Assembly: GCF_900111325.1 (NCBI RefSeq)
Contig: NZ_FOGW01000007.1
Location: 1-64,000 of the forward strand
Length of the DNA: 64,000 bases
Direction of reading: 5' to 3'
From: Lachnobacterium bovis
GTDB taxonomy: Bacteria > Bacillota > Clostridia > Lachnospirales > Lachnospiraceae
The position numbers and the translations under genes are program-made. Of the stretch, positions 1 to 7,418 are shown in pieces. Position 1 is the first letter of the stretch; each line of letters starts with the position of its first letter. Under the pieces are notes generated by a model, which saw nothing but the letters and a program-made list of their open reading frames with translations, was not told where the DNA came from and ran no database searches.

Positions 1-1
1 T

Positions 2-208
2 GGTCCAAACAATATGATATTTACAAGTAATAAGAGCCCTGATAAATGGGGTGAATACTTCGGAGAAGATTCTTCTTTACTTTGCGCACTTGATAGAATA
101 TTTGACGATGCGATGGTTTTTATGATTAAAGGAAACAGCTATCGTGGAAGCAAATGTGAAACTGTAGCAATAACAGCTGGTGAATTATCACCATTAAATA
201 ATAAGTAA
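2..208 (+). CDS. IS21-family helper ATPase IstB, C-terminal end (cut by window edge)
   Basis: The frame is open from base 2 and encodes the C-terminal 68 residues of an IstB-like protein. The recognisable run is a TSNKSPDKWGE block, then LDRIFDDAMVF, then KGNSYRG, which match the end of the AAA+ domain of IS21 helper ATPases (usual length about 250 residues). IstB helps the IstA transposase choose its target. The rest of the gene lies outside the window, so I cannot tell whether the copy is whole. DinD debris follows at once, so it probably marks an insertion point in a decaying zone. Confidence 0.8.
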   Translation, partial: GPNNMIFTSNKSPDKWGEYFGEDSSLLCALDRIFDDAMVFMIKGNSYRGSKCETVAITAGELSPLNNK

Positions 209-294
209 AACGAAAGGAAAAGGTACATTGGCTATTTTTATATGTCCTAAAATTGGTTAATTCTACCGGTCTAAAAATGGCTAATCTCGCCTGA

Positions 295-759
295 CTCCAA
301 CAAGAATGGATAAATCAGCGCCTGCAGGCAATTCAAGTAAGAAAAGAACTTACAGATGAGTGGGATAAGCGTGGCATCAAGAAAGGCATAGAATATGCAA
401 TCCTGACAGATGAGATTACGAAAGCTTGGTCCGGGATGACTACGCGGCAGTATAAGAATCATAAAGGTTTGAAAAAGGAAAACTTTAGGGATAATATGTC
501 AACATTGGAGTTGGTGCTTAATATGTTGGCTGAGGCTACTACTACAGAAATATCAAAACAAAAGCAACCGGAGTCCTTTGAGGAAAACCGAATGGTTGCA
601 ATTGAAGGTGGAGAAGCCGCTGGAGAAGCACGATTGGCGGTGGAAAAGAGGACCGGAAAACCTGTAATTACGAATAAAAATGCAACCCAATTGCAAGATT
701 TAGTTACAGGTCTCATCGAAACTATAAATGACAAAAACGATGATCAAGGAGAGGAATGA
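295..759 (+). pseudogene. DinD-like protein, C-terminal fragment
   Basis: An open frame runs from just after the stop at 292-294. It reads ELTDEWDKRGIKKGIEYAILT, then KAWSGMT, KHKGLKKENFRDNMS and RTGKPVITNKN, which is the C-terminal half of DNA-damage-inducible protein D (BRO/antirepressor class). The N-terminal BRO domain is missing, so the gene is 5' truncated; the first ATG at 436 is inside the domain and is not a natural start. DinD proteins are LexA-controlled and linked to RecA regulation in E. coli. Other DinD pieces lie at 1702-2021 and 16877-17110. Confidence 0.75.
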
Positions 760-882
760 ATCATATTCAGACTTATCAGATATGGTATATGAAATATTTA
801 TAGTAGTGTGTATAAATCGCAAACGCATGATATTATATTAGGTGAGGTGGTAGGACTAATTCATGCAGATGAATAAATGGGT

Positions 883-1337
883 ATGGAGGAGCTTGAGAAT
901 CTTCATTTATATGCATATGGATTTGCGCGGTATTGTAAAGCAATAGAACTTCAAAGGATAAAGGATTCGTTTGGAAAATAGAATGGAAATATTTTCAAGG
1001 AGGGAGAACTTGAGAAAGATACTTCTGTCGATATATTCGACAGAAGTACAAATAATGTGAGAAAACCTGAAGTTATTGGAAAATACAGAACAAAACTATA
1101 TAGGGAAGATGACGGAACACATGCAATTACATCTATTCCTCCGGCCTCAGAAGAACTACCTTGTTTTTTATTAATGAAACGCTTGAACATGATAAAGCGA
1201 ATAATCATGCTCCAGATGGCAAAAGATTATATGGAATGTGGAAGGGTGTCAGAGTTGGAGTTATTAAAACAAATGGTCAAATTGGCACGATTTTTCCGGA
1301 TTCAAAGTAACCTGGGAAGAAAGGCGGTAGAAAATAA
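883..1337 (+). pseudogene. Decayed toxin-like C-terminal domain, cassette copy A
   Basis: One frame starts at ATG 883, meets a TAG at 979-981 and continues to about 1165. A +2 shift then gives FINETLEHDKANN, MWKGVRVGVIKT and GQIGTIFPDSK; a TAA at 1308 replaces the Gln codon found in the sister copy at 6973-7074. The tail ends GKKGGRK and its TAA overlaps the ATG of the next gene (TAATG). At least two stops and one frameshift make it a pseudogene. The tight coupling to a small acidic gene resembles the end of a polymorphic toxin followed by its immunity gene. I do not recognise the toxin family, so the toxin label is inference. Confidence 0.5.
1021..1047. repeat. Perfect 11-bp inverted repeat
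   Basis: ACTTCTGTCGA (1021-1031) is matched by its reverse complement at 1037-1047 around a 5-base TATAT loop. No T-run follows on either strand, so it is not a standard terminator. It lies inside the decayed toxin-like frame. Confidence 0.6.
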
Positions 1338-1681
1338 TGGATATAAATAGTTTTAGAGAAGTAATAAAGCAGCGCGAAGAAACCAATGATGAATGGACAT
1401 ATGGAGTTGAGCAGTGCTGGAAAAAAGAGATTGAAATTCTCACTGAGGATATTCCTTCTACAATTAGTTTTCTAAAAAATGACTGTACAGCGGAAGAGTA
1501 TTCGTGGATTAGCGAAGTAATTGATGATGTAGTAGAGAAGGTTCCCAGCAGAGAACTTATTCAGTGTTATAAAGATATCATGATAAAGTTCCCAGAGGAA
1601 TGCGCCAAGTATAATATTGCAGGGGTGATTGAAATTTGTGAGAATTTCCTCAAGTGGGAGGAAGAGAATAGCAAAAAGTAA
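1337..1681 (+). CDS. Immunity-like small acidic protein, copy A
   Basis: This 114-residue acidic, helical protein (MDINSFREVIKQREET at the start, KWEEENSKK at the end) starts in the TAATG overlap with the toxin-like tail upstream. It is very similar to the protein at 7074-7418, which has the same upstream tail and the same overlap. I do not know its family. Being coupled to a toxin-like tail twice, and staying intact while the tail decays, fits an immunity protein kept after its toxin was lost. That role is inferred from position only. Confidence 0.6.
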   Translation: MDINSFREVIKQREETNDEWTYGVEQCWKKEIEILTEDIPSTISFLKNDCTAEEYSWISEVIDDVVEKVPSRELIQCYKDIMIKFPEECAKYNIAGVIEICENFLKWEEENSKK

Positions 1682-1701
1682 AAAGATGTGGAGATGTTAT
1701 G

Positions 1702-2021
1702 ATGGAACTGAAAGTAAGTGAGTATAAGAGATTTGAGGATATTAAACATGTAAGAGATGATGGGACCGAGTATTGGAGTATTCTAAATGGGAGAAGTTTC
1801 ATAAAGTAATAAAAAGAGCAATGATTTCTTGTGAAAACTCAGGACGCAGGATTCTTGACCAATTTCCTGAGGTCAGGAATTTGGTTGAAGGTGGCGTGGC
1901 TCCAAGGTCTAAGATTGATTATGAACTGACTCGGTACGCGTGTTATTTAATCGTTCAGAATGGTAATCCGCGTAAAGAAGTCATCGCGTTGGGACAGACA
2001 TACTTTGCAGTACCGAATTGA
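1702..2021 (+). pseudogene. DinD-like protein, N-terminal fragment
   Basis: Translation gives a short start, then DDGTEYWS; after a frame change it gives YSKWEKFHKVIKRAMISCENS, DQFPEV, YELTRYACYLIVQNG and PRKEVIALGQTYFAV. This is the N-terminal BRO-like domain of DinD. Compared with the copy at 16877, about 28 bp are missing between two ATTGGA repeats, which removes the ARELAPTL segment and shifts the frame. The C-terminal half is absent here; a matching half lies at 295-759. A faint DinD-like trace (QTEEKLRK) continues to about 2110. Confidence 0.75.
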
Positions 2022-2189
2022 TTGCCAATTTATTCAGAATATCGCAAACAGAAGAAAAGCTACGCAAGGATAGAGTTGAGGGGTTGAAAATGCTACAAGC
2101 GTTTATTATAATGTTGGATGAGTGATAATGCAAAGAAGCGTTTGCCTTGATGCAATTTCAGATAAAGTATAAAAAGGGGAGAATTTCGT

Positions 2190-2570
2190 ATGAAAATATT
2201 GGGATATATTATTAATATGATAATACCAGTGACATTATTTATGATAGGATTATTTTTCACGTTCAAACCAGCTACAAAAATAAATAATTTGGCAGGGCAT
2301 CGTACTAAATATTCGAAATTAAGTCAACAAACTTGGGATTATGCTCAAAGGACTATGGCAAAAACATATTTAATCGTGGGAGCTATTTATACTATTATTT
2401 CAGCGACTGTAAATATCATCTTATTTAAACAAGGTATAAAAGTGGATGAGCTATGGCTTACAGTCGGAGTTATTGTTTTAGTGCAGTGTACGGCACCATT
2501 GATAGAGTATGTGATTGTAGAAAAAGGATTGAAACGTAAATTTGATATGAATGGAAATATACGAAAATAG
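2190..2570 (+). CDS. SdpI-family small membrane protein
   Basis: This 126-residue protein has three or four hydrophobic segments (about residues 5-25, 60-85 and 88-112). It carries the SdpI-type stretch GHRTKYSKLSQQTWDYAQR, which resembles the GYRT..S....WDFAN signature of that family. SdpI of B. subtilis is an immunity and signalling protein for the SdpC toxin, but most family members have no known role. A GGGGAG ribosome binding site sits 8 bases before the ATG. Neighbours are debris, so it is probably a single-gene unit, possibly a stray immunity gene. Confidence 0.7.
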   Translation: MKILGYIINMIIPVTLFMIGLFFTFKPATKINNLAGHRTKYSKLSQQTWDYAQRTMAKTYLIVGAIYTIISATVNIILFKQGIKVDELWLTVGVIVLVQCTAPLIEYVIVEKGLKRKFDMNGNIRK

Positions 2571-2639
2571 CTCAAGGATTTGGAAAGAAAGTGGTCAAAA
2601 TTATTTGTCTGAATCACGCAAGGGAAAGGATATTTAGAA

Positions 2640-2800
2640 TCACAGAATCATACGAATGATTCTAAAATGATTCTATTTTCCAGAAAAGCACAGGAAATAC
2701 AAGGCACTTCGTGGAATATAAAAAAATAGAAACGCTGAATTTATTAGTATTTCACACGAGAAATAGGTCTGGAATTATGGAGTTTGAGTAATAACATAAT
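2640..2800 (+). repeat. Degenerate repeat shared with 9830-9945
   Basis: This stretch aligns with the block around 9830-9945, including GAAAAGCACA(A/G)GAAATA(C/T)AAGG and (G/A)AAATAG(G/A)T(C/T)TGGAA. Neither copy has an open frame along its length. The copy at 9852-10052 still reads as a protein with one stop (see there), so this is a more decayed relic of the same small gene. Nothing else is recognisable between 2571 and 2862. Confidence 0.5.
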
Positions 2801-2862
2801 GAAAATGTAGTCTGACAATGCTACACTTAATAAAAATTTTTTGACTAGAAAGGAGCACATAA

Positions 2863-2958
2863 ATGTCCTGGAAAACAGTAAATTTAAAGCTTAAAAAAGG
2901 TGCTATTTTTGCTGCTGACGGGGATAGTGCGCTCTTTTTTAGGAATTTAAGCGATTGA
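2863..2958 (+). CDS. Small ORF, 31 residues, unknown
   Basis: The ORF reads MSWKTVNLKLKKGAIFAADG and ends FFRNLSD. An AAGGAG site sits 8 bases before the ATG, which is good for translation. No family is recognised; it could be a gene start cut by rearrangement, because the region around it is debris. Confidence 0.3.
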   Translation: MSWKTVNLKLKKGAIFAADGDSALFFRNLSD

Positions 2959-2980
2959 TGACGCGACATATACAGTTATA

Positions 2981-3106
2981 ATGTACCTTTTTATTTAAGG
3001 ATAATAATTAGGTTATTTCTTTTTCTTGATAAAAGTACCTTTGTATATGCTAAAAAGATTACACTATCTCCTTAATTTTTATGAAAAAGATTAAGGAGAT
3101 TTTTTT
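2981..3106 (+). promoter_or_regulatory. Leader with a hairpin that covers the MFS ribosome binding site
   Basis: ATCTCCTTAAT (3066-3076) pairs perfectly over 11 bp with ATTAAGGAGAT (3090-3100). Six T residues follow at 3101-3106, directly before the ATG at 3107. The right arm contains the only Shine-Dalgarno sequence, AAGGAG (3093-3098). The hairpin could therefore act as a terminator/attenuator or hide the ribosome binding site. A TATAAT-like box near 2976 and a 5-codon ORF (MYLFI, 2981-2998) lie upstream. Inducible drug-resistance genes often use such leaders; that use here is inference. Confidence 0.6.
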
Positions 3107-4273
3107 ATGAGTAAAAATAATATACAAACAATGAACAATACAAAAATAGAAACAGTAGACAATACAATAGTAAAGGACACATGTAAGAAAATATCAAAAG
3201 CACGTGGGCAAATAAAAAAGCTATATTTGCTTGATGGAGTAGGGGCCATGATGATTGCGGGAGCATCCTGGGTGGCACTTCTTGCAGCAAGGGGATATTC
3301 GACTGTTGAAATTGGATTCTTTGAAAGCATATTTCATGTTGCAAGCATGATTTTTGAGGTACCATCGGGAGCACTGGCGGACGTTTTTGGAAGAAAGAAA
3401 ATCATGGTGGCAAGTAGCGTGATGGCAATTATTTCTTCAATTATCATGGTGCTTTCAGATTCATTTTTTACAATAGCTCTTGCAATGATTACAAGTGCTT
3501 TTAGCTATAATCTTGCATCGGGGACACGAGAGGCTCTAGCCTACGATAGCTTAAAAGACGCCGGTATAGAGAATGAGTATGATAAATTTGCCTCAAACGA
3601 TATGATGATTTATGAGGTGACAAGCTCAGCTGCTACACTTTTGGCAGGCGTCGCATTAATGCTTGGATATAAAAAGGCCTATATTATAGATGCTTTAGTT
3701 GGACTGCTTGCAGCTATTGTGGCAAGTTCTCTCATGGAAATTAAAACAGAAATACACAAGGAAACTAGCATAAGAAAACGCTTTAAAGAGGTAGTCGCTA
3801 GCAGCATCGAATTCATAAGGGAGAATCGAAGAGCAAGACTTATAATTGTTTTTAATGCGCTGATTGGAGCCGTTGATATTCTTATATTGTTTTTCCTGCA
3901 GGCGAAATTGCCTGAGATGGGGTTAGGCACAATCCTTCTTGGTCCTGCTCTTTTTGGCATGGGACTAGGCGCCGCGGTCGGGGCAAAGACTATTGAATTT
4001 TTTCCTGATGTGCGCTATAGAAATATTTGTATTTTTAGCTTTGTCGGCGTGGTGATAGCTTTTTCATCGATGTTTACACATAATGTAATTGCTATGATTA
4101 TCGGAGGATTCATTGGCGCGTTTGCGGATGATTTTCTAGAGGTTCGCACTGATGTTGTTTTAAACAATATGATTCCATCCAACCAGAGAGCGACTTTGAT
4201 GTCGATTAATTCGTTTACATTTTCAGTGGTAATGATAATTATGTCACCGATATTTGGCTGGTTGTTTTCATAG
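3107..4273 (+). CDS. MFS transporter, probable drug or small-molecule exporter
   Basis: This 388-residue protein has about 11-12 hydrophobic segments. The loop after the second segment carries GALADVFGRKK, the motif A of the major facilitator superfamily. The first 40 residues are polar and cytoplasmic, longer than usual. MFS carriers move small solutes using ion gradients; similar Firmicute proteins are annotated as multidrug exporters, but substrate cannot be read from sequence. The only good ribosome binding site lies inside an upstream hairpin, suggesting conditional expression. It is a single-gene unit. Confidence 0.85.
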   Translation: MSKNNIQTMNNTKIETVDNTIVKDTCKKISKARGQIKKLYLLDGVGAMMIAGASWVALLAARGYSTVEIGFFESIFHVASMIFEVPSGALADVFGRKKIMVASSVMAIISSIIMVLSDSFFTIALAMITSAFSYNLASGTREALAYDSLKDAGIENEYDKFASNDMMIYEVTSSAATLLAGVALMLGYKKAYIIDALVGLLAAIVASSLMEIKTEIHKETSIRKRFKEVVASSIEFIRENRRARLIIVFNALIGAVDILILFFLQAKLPEMGLGTILLGPALFGMGLGAAVGAKTIEFFPDVRYRNICIFSFVGVVIAFSSMFTHNVIAMIIGGFIGAFADDFLEVRTDVVLNNMIPSNQRATLMSINSFTFSVVMIIMSPIFGWLFS

Positions 4274-4523
4274 AGAATTAGAAATAATATATGGAGTAGA
4301 GAAATGATAGTACACCCAATACCGCCTTTTTATGTTGTGTTATTTTTTGATGCTGTATTTAAAAACCTAAAATTGCATTATGCTGCAAAAAATCGTAATT
4401 GTAAATGAAACATCAAAACTATGGAGAACCGATGATGGATATGTAATTATGGGAATGAAGTATTTTCTTTTGAATATTGATAGTTTAGATTTTTAACAGG
4501 ATGATTTGGAAGGGGTTATGACT

Positions 4524-5339
4524 ATGACAGAACAAATATATGGGACTTCTTGCGGTGATATACATTATTGGATAAATAAAGAGTCAATAAATAGTGAGTT
4601 GCAGTTAGTCTTTTTACCTGGACTTACCGCAGATCACAGATTGTTTGAAAAGCAAATTGAATATTTTGAAGGTAAGTATCCGATTTTTGTATGGGATGCA
4701 CCGGGACACGCTACTTCATGGCCGTTTTGTTTTGATTTTAATTTGATGGACAAAGCAAGATGGCTAGACGAAATCCTTATAAAAGAGGGATTTGACCATC
4801 CTGTTATCATTGGTCAGTCCATGGGAGGTTATGTGGGTCAGGCTTATGCACAGCTTTATCCTGAAAAGCTAAAAGGATTTGTTTCTGTGGATTCGGCACC
4901 TTTACAGCGTAGGTACGTGACGGCCGCAGAAATTTGGCTGTTGAAGCGGATGGAGTCGGTGTATCGACACTATCCATGGAAGTCTCTTTTGAAGACGGGA
5001 ACGAATGGGGTGGCCACATCGAACTATGGAAGAAAAATAATGCGTGATATGATGATGACCTATGATGGGGATCAAAAACGGTATGCAAAAATATCAGGTC
5101 ATGGATTTCGAATATTGGCAGAGGCAATGGAGGCAAATTTGCCCTATGAAATTAAGTGCCCGGCCCTTTTGATCTGTGGAGAAAAGGACCATGCCGGCTC
5201 CTGTATCAGGTATAACAAGGCATGGCATAAAAATACCGGAATTCCTATAGAATGGATAAAAGACGCGGGACATAATTCTAATACAGATGCACCGGAAATT
5301 GTAAATCGGCTGATTGAAGACCTGGTCAAGAAATTATAG
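4524..5339 (+). CDS. Alpha/beta hydrolase
   Basis: The protein has about 271 residues with an alpha/beta-hydrolase fold. The nucleophile elbow is GQSMGG (Ser near residue 95), the acid lies in CGEKDHAG, and the histidine is in DAGHNSN near the end. LPGLTADHRLF at residues 32-42 supplies the oxyanion region. The GGAAGGGG site at 4508-4515 fits ATG 4524 best; ATG 4518 and TTG 4506 are alternatives. The substrate is unknown (esterase-, lipase- or haloperoxidase-like). Two strong terminators follow, so it is probably a single-gene unit. Confidence 0.85.
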   Translation: MTEQIYGTSCGDIHYWINKESINSELQLVFLPGLTADHRLFEKQIEYFEGKYPIFVWDAPGHATSWPFCFDFNLMDKARWLDEILIKEGFDHPVIIGQSMGGYVGQAYAQLYPEKLKGFVSVDSAPLQRRYVTAAEIWLLKRMESVYRHYPWKSLLKTGTNGVATSNYGRKIMRDMMMTYDGDQKRYAKISGHGFRILAEAMEANLPYEIKCPALLICGEKDHAGSCIRYNKAWHKNTGIPIEWIKDAGHNSNTDAPEIVNRLIEDLVKKL

Positions 5340-5355
5340 CTAAGAGAACAGTGAG

Positions 5356-5390
5356 TAGTATCACATTAGAAGAAGATGTGATACTATTTT
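5356..5390 (+). terminator. Intrinsic terminator after the hydrolase gene
   Basis: TAGTATCACAT pairs with ATGTGATACTA over 11 bp around a 9-base loop and is followed by ATTTTATTT. Confidence 0.8.
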
Positions 5391-5396
5391 ATTTAT

Positions 5397-5420
5397 GCGG
5401 AGAGAAATCTCCGCTTTTTT
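5397..5420 (+). terminator. Second intrinsic terminator, GAAA tetraloop
   Basis: GCGGAGA and TCTCCGC close a GAAA tetraloop and are followed by six T residues. With the previous hairpin it forms a tandem terminator. Confidence 0.85.
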
Positions 5421-5495
5421 GTTATGTATAGTTGATAAAAACAAATATTATTGATACAACAAAAACACATAATGAGTGGTATATAACAGGTTATT

Positions 5496-5648
5496 ATGGG
5501 AGATAAAAAGGAAGAATTAAAAAACCAGATAGAAACCTTGAAGAATATTAGAACGGATTTGGGGCTTAATCGTAAACAGTTTTCCGAATATATGGATATT
5601 CCGATTCGTACATTAGAGGAATGGGAAGCCGGAAGAAGAAAGAATTGA
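5496..5648 (+). pseudogene. XRE-type helix-turn-helix protein, truncated
   Basis: A 50-residue frame reads LGLNRKQFSEYMDIPIRTLE and EWEAGRR before a stop. It matches the intact 65-residue protein at 16673-16870 (NRKEFSEHTGIPVRTLEDWE) up to the GRR, then runs into RhuM-Fic sequence. It is therefore a short DNA-binding protein whose last 15 or so residues were replaced by rearrangement. It may still be translated, but no convincing ribosome binding site is seen. Confidence 0.65.
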
Positions 5649-5827
5649 TTCGAGAAAGCAATGTGCAAAAAATGCACATTGCAAAAGACAGTTGATATTC
5701 AAACCAGAATGCTGGCGAATGCGTTAAATGTTGAGGAGAAAGATGTACTTCGTGCGGTTAGTTTATATACAGACAGTTTAACTTTATTAGACCAGTACGA
5801 TCATCAAGCGATAGTAAAGCCTACGGG
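5640..5827 (+). pseudogene. RhuM-Fic fragment with internal deletion
   Basis: Bases 5643-5680 match the RhuM part of the intact gene (LIRESNVQKMHIA), then jump to its middle (KTVDIQTRMLANALNVEEKD, LLDQYDHQAIVKP). The jump removes 167 bp between two ATTGCAAA repeats and shifts the frame. Homology stops near 5827, just before the PadR promoter. Divergence from the intact copy at 15634-16572 shows this is an older or separate copy. Confidence 0.75.
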
Positions 5828-5843
5828 GGACAAAATTTTAATA

Positions 5844-5877
5844 TTGACAGCCATACTATATTGCATTACAATATAGT
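5844..5877 (+). promoter_or_regulatory. padR promoter with overlapping operator palindrome
   Basis: TTGACA (5844-5849), 17 bases, then TACAAT (5867-5872) form a strong sigma-A promoter. A perfect 9-bp inverted repeat, ACTATATTG at 5855-5863 and CAATATAGT at 5869-5877, covers the spacer and -10 box. A further half site, TGCAATATAGT, lies at 5891-5901. PadR proteins usually repress their own promoter, so this is a good candidate operator. Confidence 0.75.
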
Positions 5878-5919
5878 CACTAACTTGCAATGCAATATAG
5901 TGGGAAGGAGGTAATATAT

Positions 5920-6249
5920 ATGATTCCATCTCAAATGTTAAAAGGAACCTTAGAGGGTTGCATTTTAAAGGTAATCGATGAAAAAGAAACATATGGTTAT
6001 GAAATATCTGAAAGACTAAAAGAGTACGGTTTTTTTGATATATCTGAAGGAACTATTTATCCTATGTTATTGAGACTTGAAAAAAACGGAATGATAACAG
6101 CGAGAAAAAAAGAGTCACCGGTTGGACCTAAGAGAAAGTATTTTTCATTGACATCTGATGGAAAAAAAGAGCTTCACAACTTTTTTGAAAGTTGGGAAGA
6201 GTTATGTGTAGCGGTTGATAACGTATTTAAGGAGAATAGCAATGAATAG
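5920..6249 (+). CDS. PadR-family transcriptional regulator
   Basis: This 109-residue winged-helix protein starts MIPSQMLKGTLEGCIL and contains YGYEISERLKEYGFFDISEG, TIYPMLLRLEKNGMI and GPKRKYFSLTSDGKKEL, the standard PadR core. The start at 5920 has an AAGGAGG site 9 bases upstream; the longer frame from 5890 lacks one. It overlaps the next membrane-protein gene by 8 bases, a common PadR arrangement. It probably represses this two-gene operon in response to membrane or drug stress; the ligand is unknown. Confidence 0.9.
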   Translation: MIPSQMLKGTLEGCILKVIDEKETYGYEISERLKEYGFFDISEGTIYPMLLRLEKNGMITARKKESPVGPKRKYFSLTSDGKKELHNFFESWEELCVAVDNVFKENSNE

Positions 6250-6910
6250 AAAAACAAAAATATTAAACAAGCAGAATAATGAATTAGATAAATTAATCAC
6301 TGATGAAAACCAGGAAGTTTTTACGGATATTATTTGTTATCTTAGAAACGCAGATATTTCTGATTACAATACTGAAGTGGTTAGAAATGATATTAGCAAT
6401 ATGATTCTTGACGCTCAAAAAAGAGGAGACAGTATTGAGCAGGTAATCGGAGGAGACTATAAGGAATTTTGCGATAATATTATTGCCACATTCCCCAAGA
6501 AAACGCTTTCCGAAAAAATATTTGGAATAATTGATTTGCTTTGCATATGTCTATCAAGTTTGATGGTGATTTTTTTATTCATATCAAAAAATACAATTGA
6601 TATCATAAGAAATTTAGCAACTAATCAGGCTGTTGATTGGACATATACCGTTAAACTCGGAACGGTACTGTCATTTGCATTCATAATTTTATTTTCTGTT
6701 TTCTTAGTAAGGATGATATTAAATAATGTTTTTGAGGAGAAAGAGAAAAAAGTATCTTTGGCAGTTATTTGTTTAATTGGGGTTACAATTGTTTTAGCGA
6801 TTGTATGTTTGTTTATTGAAATGCCGCTTTTTAATATAAACATCGGAATACTGCTTGCGATAATTATTTCATTATTTGCAGCTCATTTAATTATTGACAG
6901 GGTGGTGTGA
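6242..6910 (+). CDS. PadR-linked membrane protein (DUF1700/DUF1129-like)
   Basis: The protein has 222 residues: a charged N-terminal half of about 95 residues and then four hydrophobic segments (about residues 98-118, 140-162, 172-192 and 198-218). The start at 6242 overlaps the end of the PadR gene, so the two are translationally coupled. Charged-helical-domain plus four-helix proteins regularly pair with PadR regulators in Firmicutes. Their function is not established; a role in sensing envelope stress is possible. Confidence 0.65.
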   Translation: MNRKTKILNKQNNELDKLITDENQEVFTDIICYLRNADISDYNTEVVRNDISNMILDAQKRGDSIEQVIGGDYKEFCDNIIATFPKKTLSEKIFGIIDLLCICLSSLMVIFLFISKNTIDIIRNLATNQAVDWTYTVKLGTVLSFAFIILFSVFLVRMILNNVFEEKEKKVSLAVICLIGVTIVLAIVCLFIEMPLFNINIGILLAIIISLFAAHLIIDRVV

Positions 6911-6916
6911 AAGTAT

Positions 6917-6955
6917 AAGTCGTGGGACTTTATAAAAAAGGGTTTCACGGCTTTT
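6917..6955 (+). terminator. Terminator hairpin, repeated element copy 1
   Basis: AGTCGTGGGAC pairs imperfectly with GGTTTCACGGCT and is followed by TTTTGTTTTTTT. It closes the padR operon. Close relatives of this hairpin occur at 14915-14950 and 17670-17705; the toxin-tail debris begins about 18 bases after this one. Confidence 0.7.
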
Positions 6956-6972
6956 GTTTTTTTAAAGTACTA

Positions 6973-7074
6973 ATGTGGAAAGGTGTTAGGGTTGGAGTTA
7001 TAAAAACTCATGGTCAAATTGGTACGATTTTTCCGGATTCTAAACAACCAATAAAGAAAGGCGGTAAAAAATAA
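6973..7074 (+). pseudogene. Toxin-like C-terminal tail, cassette copy B
   Basis: This 33-residue frame (MWKGVRVGVIKT, GQIGTIFPDSKQP, KKGGKK) has the sequence of the last part of copy A without the stops. Everything upstream is lost; the homology starts just after the terminator at 6917-6955. Its TAA overlaps the ATG of the immunity-like gene as TAATG. It lacks a ribosome binding site, so it is a truncated remnant. Confidence 0.6.
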
Positions 7075-7418
7075 TGGATATAAATAGTTTTCGAGAAGTA
7101 ATAAAGCAGCGTGAAGAAACGGATAATGAATGGGATTATGGTATTGAGCAGTGCTGGAAAAAGGAAATTGAGATACTTTCTGAAGATATTCCTTCAACAA
7201 TTGAGTTCCTAAAAAATGAATGTACAGCAGACGAGTATTCTTGGATAAGCGAAGTTATCGATGCTGTGGTGGATAAAGTGCCAAGTAAGGAGCTTGTACA
7301 ATGTTATACAGAACTTATGGCAAAGTTCCCAGAAGAGTGCCAAAAGTATAACATTAAAGGAGTTATAGAGATTTGTGAGGGAATACTCAAATGGGAGGAA
7401 GAGAATGGCAAAAAATAA
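7074..7418 (+). CDS. Immunity-like small acidic protein, copy B
   Basis: This is a 114-residue protein, close to the protein at 1337-1681 over its whole length (MDINSFREVIKQREETDNEW; KFPEECQKYNIKGVIEICEG). It is acidic and predicted helical, with no membrane segment. It overlaps the toxin-like tail before it and by 14 bases the DUF4417 gene after it. Conservation in duplicate, while the tails decay, suggests it still has selective value, perhaps immunity to related toxins. No known family is recognised. Confidence 0.6.
   Translation: MDINSFREVIKQREETDNEWDYGIEQCWKKEIEILSEDIPSTIEFLKNECTADEYSWISEVIDAVVDKVPSKELVQCYTELMAKFPEECQKYNIKGVIEICEGILKWEEENGKK

Noticed and set aside
4506..4523. TTG 4506 as start of the hydrolase
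   Set aside because: The Shine-Dalgarno GGAAGGGG lies after this TTG, so translation must begin later, at 4518 or 4524.
5496..5877. A functional HTH/Fic toxin-antitoxin pair
   Set aside because: The HTH protein is truncated and the Fic part is frameshifted and lacks the active loop.
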